Of a DNA stretch of 35,322 nt, positions 8,208 through 20,200 are shown one piece after another. The notes beneath the pieces are model-generated. The model saw nothing but the letters and a program-made list of their open reading frames with translations. It did not search any database and had not been told where the DNA came from. Both the position numbers and the translations under genes were made by a program. Source of the DNA: an uncultured Ignavibacteriales bacterium (lineage in GTDB: Bacteria > Bacteroidota > Ignavibacteria > Ignavibacteriales > Melioribacteraceae); the NCBI GenBank assembly GCA_947311785.1, contig CAMZLW010000008.1:1-35322 (forward strand). The letters run 5' to 3'. Position 1 is the stretch's first letter. Each line of letters opens with the position of its first letter.

Positions 8208-11200
8208 ATGAGACGTATCATATTTATGTTATTTCTAACTTTTAGCTCACTCTTTTCGCAAGATCCTAATTGGAACTCATCAATCATCTTCCCACAATAT
8301 CCTTCTCCATATTTTTCCGATTGGGAAAGGAATCCTAATATTGGAACTTTCACTTTAAATTACTTTGGTACTGCTCCAGTGGAGTTTTACTTTGAAGTAA
8401 TAGTAAATGTGGATGGATACGGTGAAGCCATTAAAGGGCGAACTGCAATGAGGGAGTATTTGTCGGGACCTCAGATGCAGGTATTGTCGTTTAATGATAT
8501 TTCAGATTGGGAGAGTACAACATATAATAAAGATTTAGAGCGTATTGTTGCCCAAAGTGGGAAACTGCCCGAATCTACTTATTCTATCTGTGTTACTACA
8601 CATGCAAAGGATGGAACTCCACTAACAGATGCATGCATAGATTTTGATATTGCACTACCAAATCCTCCACAATTAATATCACCAGATAATGAAGGCTCAA
8701 TTGAAATTGCACAACCAACTTTAATGTGGAACCCTGTTTCAACCCCACCTGAAATAGTAGTTTACTACCAACTTAAAATTGTTGAAATGCTTGATGGACA
8801 GTCAGCATATAGAGCTATAGAAGCAAACATTCCTGTAGTTGAAACAGAAATACCAGTTGAGAATTTGTATGTATATCGTTTGGATGATTATCCACTTAAA
8901 CAAAACCATTCATACGCTTGGCAAGTTCAAGCCACAAATAGTGAAGGAGTTCCTGTTTCTACTAACGAAGGTTTTTCAGAAATATGGCAGTTTACTTATG
9001 GAAGTCCTGCGGGTGAGTTAGGAATTGATACGCTTGTTCTAATTGAAGACTTTGCATATTTGTTTGATTTAAATCAGCTAAACATTACTGATAACAACTC
9101 ATTTTTAAACCTTGATGGTTCTTGCAGAATGTTGCTTAAAGGTCTAGATGGTGTTGATAAATATGTTGATGTGTTTGCTCAAAACCTAATGTTGCAAAAG
9201 GATGAAGAAAGCTACGAAAAGCCCGTGTTCCTTGGGGGGAATGTTCTCGGCTCAATTTATGATGAACTATTTAGCAAAGATATTACGGGAGAATTTTTCA
9301 AACCGACTGAGTTAGAGTTTACTCCTCCAAATCAATTTAATATTGGTGGAAATTTTTATCTTGGCGAGCAAGTTGACCTTCCGTTAAATGGAAAGTTAAG
9401 TTACATTGATGGAGAATTATCGGGCGAACTATTGCTAATGGGCGATGCAGCTTCACCAGTTTTTGGGCTTGGTGATGATTCGTTTAAACTGAATATCACT
9501 TCGCTATCACTATCTTATCCAAGTATTGAAACAAATTTACAAGGTGGTTTAACAGTCTTTGGAACTCCATCTGCTTGTAATGTTGATAAAATTAATCTTA
9601 AAAAAGATGGCACATATAATGCAAAAATTTCTTGCGACATAAATCAAGAAATTGCTATGCTACAAGGTTCATCTCTTTTTGTTTTAAATGTAAATAGTGT
9701 TGAGGGGGGTATAAAAGGAAATTTGCTAACCGATGAAATTGATTATAAAGTTGTAGTTAACGGTGGCTTAAACTTTAATGTAAATCCAGAGAATGCTTTT
9801 GGTGCTGATGTCGTTTTTGAATTAATGCCAAATAAATTTAACTTAATTTCTTTTGAGCCAACTGCCGATGTTGATGCCTCTGTTATAGATTTTGGCTGGG
9901 TTAAATGGGATATGCAAAATATTAGATTGAATAATTTGGAATATCAAAATAGCAATTGGGACTTTAATTTGGCAATGGATATAGATTTATCGTTCCCAGA
10001 TTTTACAGATGAAAAACTTCCTACAATTTACAATATTGCATTTACTCCAAACGGATTTGAATTCCCTAACATAAAATTCAACAATTTCTCAATTCCAAAT
10101 ATAGATTTCAAAGCATTTGAACTTGAACTCTACGGAATTTCAATTCCTAAGTTTACTTTCGATTTAAGGCAATACACACCAGGTTCTATTGCTCAAATGG
10201 CTTTTGCATGGAATGTGAAATTCAGTATGCCAAATCTTCCAAACGGAACAGATGAAAAATTTAAATTTCCAAAATGGGATTTAAAAGCAAGTATAAATAA
10301 TGGAAATTTTAATGTTGAATTACCAAAAATAAATTTCCCAAATCCAAATGGGGTTAATATACCTATGCCAGGTGGGGCAAAATTTGTGGTTAATACTTTT
10401 GAAGGAGTATTAAATACAAATTACAATGGTTCGCTAATGAGCTTTTTGCCCGATGTAAAAATTGGTGGCGAACTCACCTTACCTGAAGCACTACAATGTA
10501 CTGGCAAAAAAGGAAGTCTAAAATTAGAATCTGCAATTACACTTAATGGCAACGGAAGTATTACTGGCATTATTGAGGATGTAGTTCCCACATGCCCTAT
10601 AAACATTGGGCTTGCTTCACTTTATATGAAAAAATCTAAAATAGAATTTAAAAATGAAGACGGACAAAAAATATATTTAGATGGAAAAGCCGGGATTAAA
10701 TTTACATCCAATCCTAACGAAAAAGAGGTTGGTGCAATATCTGTTATTTACGAAGTTATAAATAATAAAGTAGTAAAAGCAGAAGGGGAGATAAACGAAA
10801 ATTTCACTTGGGATTTAGTGGGCGATAATCCAACATTTTCGTTTGGAATAGAGGAAGCACAAATTAAAGAAGGAAAACTAATTATTGATGGTCGTTCTGA
10901 GTTGGAACTTAGCAAAGGGGAAAAACTCGGAGTTACTTTTGATAAGTTCACAATAGATTTAGACCAATACAGAGTTGAAGATGGAAGAGTAATTTTTGAC
11001 GATACTTTTGCAATGGTTATTAACGGCATTGAAAATGATGAAGTAAACTTTAAGGCTGTCAGTAAGGGCGATATACCCGAAAGCGAAAATTATCTTTACT
11101 ACGAATTGCCCGAAAAAATTTCACTCGATAAAAATGGTTTTACAATTCAAGGTAAAAGTAAAGCTCTACTAAAACATCAAGGAAAAAAACTTGGCGATTT

Positions 11201-14200
11201 AACAACCGAATTTAGTAATGACTTTGCATTCTCGTTAAAGCCATTCAAGGTTGCAAAAGGTAAATGCGATATTTTTTATAAGGAAGATAGAGTTGCATAT
11301 TTTAATGCCGATGGCTTTTTCCCTGACCCAACATATTTCTTAAATCGCGTTGTACCCGATAGAATTCCTTTGCCAACATTGGAGATTGCATATCTTCAAA
11401 TTAAACGCGATGATAATTTGTTAATTGATTTAAGAACAGAAGGGAACTCAACCCGCTTTAGTACAAGAGATGGAGAGCCAGTAGAATTAGTATTCCCATC
11501 TATGCAATTCGATTTACCAGAAGCTCCAAAAATACTTGTAGATTTTGATATTTCAATTGATGATGTAACAGGCGAAGTTACCGATGGATTTATTCGTGGA
11601 GTAATTCCCGAAGAGAGCATTCCTTCATTCGATTTATCTCGTGTTGGAATTCCCTACACAATCTACTCGGTTTACTACGGCAACATTGATGGAATTAATA
11701 AATTCCGTTTAACAGGAAAAGCAAAACTATTTGATACCGAAGTTGCTTGCCACGATTCAATGACATTAACACTTTCGCAAAATGGAATTCTTGAAGGGAA
11801 TGTTGCTTGTGATGTTGAAAAAATTATTCCTTTAATTCCTGATAGCGACAAACTAAATTTACACATCAATACTGTTTCGGGTAGGTTTAATGCGGACTTG
11901 CTGAATGTTGCCCGTAACTTCGATTTTGAGTTACAGTTAGATTCCGATGTACGTTTTAATTTCAACGAAAATGAATCGTGGGGCGTTTGGACTTTGCTCG
12001 GGTTAGATTTTGACGGCTTACAGCTTCTTGATTCTAGAATAGATGATGTAGCAATTCCTAAAATAGATTTGGAGCATTTTAAAATAGGAATAGAAAATTT
12101 AAATCTTGGAAGATTAGAATATAATTCTACTCCGGATGCTGATGGCAACAGCGGTTGGGATTTTGAATTTGGAATGGATTTGGATTTAGAGTTCCCAGAA
12201 CTTGGAATGGAAATTCCTAACATTCCTAATGTAATATTAAACAGAACCGGCTTTCACACAATGAACAGAATTTCTGTTCCCTCCTTCCCTGATAGTTTGG
12301 CTTTTGAATTTGAAGGCATTCAATTAAAACCACTTGCTTTCCGTATGCCTCGCTTAAACTTTAACTGGTTTAACCCAATGGGAGGTGGCTATGGCAGTGA
12401 TTGGAATTTTGATATCGATTTTGAAATTAATTTTCCAAATATGGAAAGTAGCTCAGGCGAAATGCGTTACCCACATTTAACTATGCTTGATGCAAGTTTC
12501 TTAAACGGAATGATTATAGGAAATGTTGAACCAATAAATTTTGATTTAGGTGATGGCTTAAAATTAAACTTTGGCGATGGCTTTGGTTTTTCTGTAACTG
12601 AAATATCAGGCGGTCTCTTTGATGATAATGGTTCGCAAGGTGTTGGTTTCAATTTTAATGGTCATCTGGATTTACCCGAATATATGCGTTGCGATGGTGA
12701 AGAGACTTCGGTTGACTTAACCGACATTTCATTTTCGTTAGATAGCAGAGGACACATTGCCGGCGTTGTGGATAATTTTGTTCCTCGTTGCCCAATAGAT
12801 TTAGGCTTTGGTCATTTTGTTGTTACTTCTTCTTCAATCAATTTTTCTGTTGCCGATTCTGGTCAAGTTGCAATACTCGATATGACTGGCGACTTGGTTA
12901 TTGATACTGGCGATGGTAACACAGTTACGGCAAATGGTGTTCTGCAAATGAATCTATTGACCGGAGAAATTATTGATGGCTCAATAACTATTGAAGAACA
13001 ATTTGTTTGGGCAATTCCAAATGATAAGCCAGTACTTCGTTTTACAATTAACAGAGCTGTACTCGATATGGATGGCTTAACAATAGATGGCGATAGTGAA
13101 TTGTTATTGCCTGGCGGACAAACAAGAAATGCACATTTCAGAAATTTTAAGTTCGATTACAGAAAATATAAAGTAAAAAGTGGTAGCCTCGAAATTGATG
13201 CAGATTTTGCCATTAAATTTGCTATGCAAGATGGCGAAATAGTTTGGACTGCAATTCCAGCAGATGAGCCATTAACCGAAAATCAAACTGCTAAGATTGG
13301 ATTTACATCTAACCTTACTTTGGATGTTAATGGCTTATCCGTAGGGGGAGAAGCAGTTGCAGCAATACGTTGGGATGATGACCCCGCACATCAGTTTGGT
13401 AATTTGTTAATTAGATATACAAACGATTTCAAATTTTCACTCCGCCCATTTATGGTTTCGGAAGGACATGCCGATTTAATACACGTGCAAGGTGGTGCCG
13501 AAACTGTTATTGCAACACTATCACATGATGGATTAAACCTTGGAGATATTTTTGGAATACTCCCTCTGCCCGAAATTATTCCGTTGCCAACAAGAGATAT
13601 TGCATATCTGCGAATTAAAAACGGAGACAATGTTTTAGTTCAATCGGAAGTAGTTGATGGTAATTTTAGAATTATCTCTACAGCAGAGAACCCTGCTGCA
13701 TTAGTTATTCCTTCACTTAAACAAGACGGTACTCCTGTAGATTCAATAGATGCAATATTTGATATTGTAATTAGTCCTACAGCACAAATTGTTGAAGGCG
13801 AAATAACTCTTGTAAAAGGAGATTCCCTCTCTATTATTAATTTGCGTGATAGAGGAATTCCTGCAGATATATTTAAACTAAATATCAAACGAATTGGTGG
13901 CGAAAATACGCTAACTGCCGATGCACAAGTTGATTTGCCCGGAATTATGGATGGACTTCCAATTAAAATGCGAAAACTTCGCTTTAACAGAAACGGACTT
14001 TCGGGCAATATCGATTTAGGAATTTATTCCGAAGTGTATTTGCTTGCCAATAATTGCCCTAACAACGAGTTACCTTCATTGGGCAATGCAGATTTAGGAA
14101 CTCAAGCAATAATAACGCTTGAGGGTGTTGATGTTTCTTTTGGCGATAACAATTCGGTTGGATTCTCCGGTAAATTTGTTCCACTTATGTTTGGTGGCAA

Positions 14201-17200
14201 TGATGCAATTGATATTCAATATGCAGCAAACTGGAATAATGAAGAACGCAAATTTACATTCTCTTTCGATTTTAAAGATGGCGAAGTTTTCGATTTTGGC
14301 ATTGGTACGTTTACGCCTACTGGCATTGCAGGCAATCCCGCAATGCAGCTAACACTTACCGAAGATGATTTTGAATTATTAATTAGCGGATTATTTGAGT
14401 CGGAACAATTTGGAGATGATTTTAGCATTTCTATTGAAGGACTAAAAATTACCAAAAATAATGTATCTGCCGAAGCAATCTCTAAACCTCAGGCACATCC
14501 AATGGAGTTTGAGCTTTTCAAATCGCAATTTAGAATTTTTGATAAAGATAGAGACCACAAAGCCATACGCTTTACTTACAACGATAATGTTCTTAAACTA
14601 ATACTAAATGGAGATATTACTCTATTTGGTAGAGACGATAAAGTTGCATTTTCTAATTTAACAATAGGAACTGATGGTTCGTTTTCAATTGATGAAGCAA
14701 ATTTCTTAAATAGAGATTTATCAATTATTGAAAACTATCTTGCACTTAACAACCTTGGTATTGTGCAAGAGGATAACATATACAAACTTGCAGTTGGCGG
14801 TTGGATTAAACTCCCCGAGCCGGTTGGAAACGATACACAATTCGATTTTGGTTTTAACATTGCTCCAAATGGAACAATTTCTGCCGACCAAAGAATTGGA
14901 AACCAAATTGTATTTATTAATGAATCAGGGCATAATATTGGAGGCGGAGACCAATCGGAATACGATTTTTGGAAAGCTAAATTTGATGTTACATATCTTG
15001 CACTCGATTTAAATTTTGATAGAATTGCCCAAAGTGCTGTTAAAATGAATGCCGATATTTATTGGGATAATGATAGGAATAAAAGAGTTGAGCTTGGCGA
15101 TAATAGTACTCCCGGACTCACAATTCCGTTTAACGGAAATTTAACTTGGGGTTCCGCTTCGGCAAACGGAAGTATTATAGATTTTGAAGAAGATATGTTC
15201 AAGATTAAAATAAGCACAATTCAATTAACTTCCGACAGAAATAACAATTTAACTTTTGGAATAGGTGGCGAATTTGGTTTAAATTTTGATGCTGTTGAAG
15301 GAGGTCTCGGACTCTCTGGTTTCCAATTTAATAAAACAGGAATAGTTAGTGTTGGAACAATTACCAAAGGGAGTTTATCAATTGAAGATGTTGGTTCTCT
15401 TGAGTTACAGGATATAGGATATAGCCCTGATGAAACTACTATCCAGGTTAATGGTGGCGAAATGCCTGGTGTTAATAGTGGAAATGCAACCTCTTCCACA
15501 CAAAGCATAACGGTTAATAGCTATCTAAGTTTCGGTGGAAAAATTACTATTGCCAATTTTGTTACTGCTGGTGTAGAAAGATTTCTATCTTATTCTACTA
15601 CAAACAATGGAGTTACCTCAAATACACTTATTGTAAAAAATGCTACCTTTGAAACCGATGGTTTTAGCGGTTCAATGGATTTACTCTACTATAGTGGTGG
15701 TGATGATTTCTTAATGCGTGTTGGTGGTTCGGCAAATTTCAAAGGTAAAAGTGCCTCGATGGTGGGTAAAATTGCAAAAATTAGGGGGGATATAAGCTTT
15801 GGTCTTTTCTTAACTTTTAGTACTAAAATACAAGTAGGACCAGTAACCATAACCGAAGTAGGAGGAGGCTTTTTCTACAGACCAACAGCAGATGATATTT
15901 TAACAGTTAAACGTGTTGCACGCGTTGGTACAGCAGAAGGTAATATTGAAGTACAAGGGGGAACTTTTGCAATATTCTTATTTGGTGAAGCCGTTATTGT
16001 TGATAGAGTTTTAATTAAAGGTAGAGTTTTACTAACGGTTACCGATAAACAATTTATGCTGGATGGCAGGGTTATTCTGCTAAATAGAGATACCGAAATA
16101 ACTGGCGAAGCTCATTTACTAGTTCAGTGGGACCCAAATTTTAAAGCAGAAGGTGAAATAACAGTTGATATTGATGCGGCACGCGTTGTAAAAGGAACTG
16201 GACGAGTTGGTTTTTATGTTTATAGCCAAAACCAATGGGCAATATATGGTGAAACAGATCTGAAATTGTTTAACTATCTAGAATCGAGTAGTGAATTTTT
16301 TGTTGGTAACTCTGGCTTTATGCTTGGTATGAGTTCAAGTGTTGACTTTGATATTTGGATAATTGAAGTTGGTGCGGGCATTGAAGTTAAAGTTTGGTAC
16401 ATCAAAGATAAATCTTGGGGTGCGTATGCCGAAGCTTATGTAAAAGCCGAAATTCTTTGGGGAATTGCAAAAGCTAAAGGCTGGCTAAAATGTGCATTAA
16501 TTGGTAGTGGTGGGCATACTATTTTATATGGTCAAGCAGGTTTAAGAATACGCACATTCATAAAAGATTGGGATGGCTCTGCCTGGGCAAAAATTGATAA
16601 TGGAAGGCTTAGTGGAGGGCGTGGAAGTGATTCCGACATGGATGCTTTAATTGCCGAAGCCGCTGGGCAATCGGCACAAGCAGAAGAAGAAATGAACGAT
16701 ATGAAAAACTCTATTGAAAATAGAGTTGAAGCGGGTGTTAGTTTTAGCAACGAAGATTTAGAAGCTGCATTTACATCACTTACCGAATGGGGTACAAAAT
16801 ACAAATATGGTACACCTGCTGAAAGAAATGCAGCTGAAGATTTTTTTGCTGAACTTAGAGATATCGAATCGCTACATTTTCGTTTCCCTTTTGGTATAGG
16901 TAACATTAACTATAACCCACCTGGTAGAGAAAGAAACCTTTATACATGGATAATTGAGAATATATACCAAGGAGAAGAGGCTCCCAATTTATCTGGATAC
17001 AATACACAAAGAAGAGGTGTTTTAGAAGCTATTCAAAGTTATGATGATAATAAAAACAGACTTATCCCCACGTTAGATGAGGCTATGGAAGTTATTAGCA
17101 GTGTTGAAAACGAAGTGGAACAATCAGCTGATGACCCAACAAAAAACACAATATTCCCTACTTATTCAAGAGATGCAGAAGGTAATTACACCAAGCTTAC

Positions 17201-20200
17201 TGATCCAAGTATGAATGTTGATGAAGATCTCGCTAACCAAAACAAAAGTAATCTAAATAATGGAATTGCTTCAATAATTGCATACAGAAATCAGGTTAAT
17301 GATGAATATGAAAAATTGAATGATAACATTAATATTTTAGAAACAGCACTTCGTGGTAGAAATGGAAATTCTGGTGCAGAAGGCTTTTCAAATTCCTATA
17401 CAAATTTAATTACCGAAGTTAATAGAACATATTTGCACGAGTATTTATATTACAAAAGAACACATACATGGGCATCTTCTATGCATTTTCAATTGATTAG
17501 TAAATATGGAATTGTTGTAAATGTTATGAATGCTAAAGCAGAGAACCTTTATAACAGAGGTTCGGTAGGGTATCTAATTTTACGAGAAATAAATGTAAAA
17601 AGAGTTGAAGCTATTGCAAAACTGAGAGGCGACGACGAAGCTGCAGCGATAGCAGAAGGAAGTACTGAAAGAAGTGCATGGAACTCTAATGCTTCTTTAT
17701 CGGAGGAGGCTCGCAGAGAGTTTGCCATTCGGCAATCTGTAGATATTGGAAAGGCTTTATGGTACAGAATTTCAATTAACGGATTAAGTTCGCTTATAGA
17801 TTCTTCCAATGCAATAATTAGCACAAGGCAAAATGAGAAGAATGAGACCGTAGAGGCTATGGGAGAACTCCAAGCCGAGTTTACAACTAAAATGAATAGG
17901 ATATATGCTACACTTGCTAGTATGTCAGAAACAAAATATGATATTCTTTCTAAGCTAATCAAGTGGGAAGAAAATACATTTCATCTTGAGCTTAGAGATA
18001 TTTATGATATTCGTGGAGGAGTTGGTCTCTCTGGAAAAGCTGGAGCTTCTAGACTTTCAATATTGCGTTCAGAAAAATCACTATTGGAACAAAAAATGAC
18101 TGTTCCAGTTATTACTCAACTTATAACAAGAAACTTTGATAATGGAATGTACGCCATTAACAGAATTCGTTGGAATGTTTCTGGACCAAGAGCTAACAAA
18201 ACAACATATATGATAGATTATTCTAGTCGCCGACCAAATATTAGCCGTCAAGGATTTCAATCTGTAGGAAATAGAAAAATGATGTACCTTTTCTATTCAC
18301 CAACAATTGGTCAATCTACATTTGGTAGAACAAATTTTAGGTTAAAAGCAAGAAATGAAATTGGATATACAATTCATAGAAATCTTTCATTTACTCCAAC
18401 ATTCTCTAACATTGACGAAGATATTTACGCATATACTGTTAACGAAACAAGTTACGACGAAGATGTAACACCACCTACAATTAGGGAATATTTATCCTAT
18501 GCCTATATACGTCAAGATGTTGAAAATGAAGATGATGTATATAAATATTATGTTAGTGATAAGTCTAATATAACTGCAAGTTGGTATGGCATTGATAGGG
18601 AAAGTGGAATTCAAGAGTACAGATATAAACTTGTAAAAACCCAAGATCCAGAGAGAGAACTGACACAATTTGTCCTTAATAGTAGTGTTACAGGGAATAT
18701 GAGTGTTAACAATAATGTTGTTCAAAATGCGGGTAATTATGTTCAAAATGCAGGGCAAAATATGAGTGACGAAAATGATGGTGAAGTTCGAGCATTTCAA
18801 CCAGACGAACTTTGGATTCAGAATTATGGACGAAATGATGTAGTAATTAATGATTTAAATATGGAAGACAGAGATGTTTACCAGATATACGCAATAGCAA
18901 AAAATGGTGATGGTCTCTGGACAGAAGAACCAGCAGGAACTAAACAATATATAATTGCCGATTTAACACCACCAACCGCTCCTCGTAGGTTATCTCAACT
19001 TAGAAATCCGGAAATTACTGTTAATGATAGAATGAATGGTATAAATCAGGAAGTTGAATTACCCGCACCAGTTTATAACCCATACTATATGCAATTTTTC
19101 CCAATGTTGGATAACTCTGAAGCATCATTAACTTTTAGATATGGTGCTTCTACCGATGAGGAATCTGGAATAAGTGGATATGAAATATTTATTTCTAAAG
19201 TTGGTGATAATTCGGTAATTACCGATAGAATATATCGTGGTCCTGTTACTGGAAATTATATTACATTAAGCAATAATAGAGATAACATTCTTGACGGAAT
19301 TTTAAACTATGTTGATTCCTTTTATGTTGATATACGTGCTATAAACAAAGCTAAAAACCGTAGTGAGTTTTTAAGATATAAAATGCAGCCATTTGATGAT
19401 ACTCCACCAAGTAAACCAGAAGTTAACTTTGCATATTCGAATGATTATCAAAGAGCCTATATTGTTTTTGATACTCAATCAGTTGATGAACAATCTGGTA
19501 TTAAGTATTATGAAGTTGGTATTGGTAGTTCCTACTACAATGGCAATTTAACTTATGATGATTCTATCAGAATCTATCCGCAAGATATAATGTTGAACAA
19601 AACTGCATTATTACCAGTATTACCCGAAAGAACAAGAACCTGGTTTACTGTAAGGGCAGTAAATGGGCAAGGTGCTAGAGGTCAAGTTTGTAGAACAGGT
19701 TCATTCAAACAAGACGATTCACCACCTATCACACCAATAGTTGCTATTACAAAAAGTGTAGTTAGTGGTAGAGGTACATTCTTAAACCTATTGTTTGGAA
19801 ATGTTAGAGATTCTCAATCGGGGATAAGAAAAGTTGAGTATCAAATTTTAAAACAAGCTCCTAATAGTAATATTTGGTATTATGCTCGTAGATGGACTGA
19901 ATCTCCAAATAATCGTAGTCTAAGTCTTCTATTAAGTGCAATAAATGTTAACTTATCGCACAAAGTAAAAGTTAAAGTTAGAACAACAAATTATGTTGGT
20001 TTAGTCTCTGCTATTGGAGTGCAAGAGTACGTGTTAGATACAACACCTCCTATAACACCAGATGTAAATGTTTCGTATTCAAGTACAGTTAGAGACCATA
20101 GTAGCAATTTAAGTTTGTCGTTTGTTGTGGATGATCCTGAAACAGGTATTGAAAAAATTGAATATAAAGTAGCACAAGAGCAAAGGATGTTTGCAGGTGT

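Noticed and set aside
11675-12223. 182-residue reverse-strand ORF inside the giant gene (and other reverse ORFs such as 13640-14008 and 17549-17962)
   Set aside because: Ser/Pro/Lys-rich shadow translations without family signatures, lying opposite a clearly coding frame.
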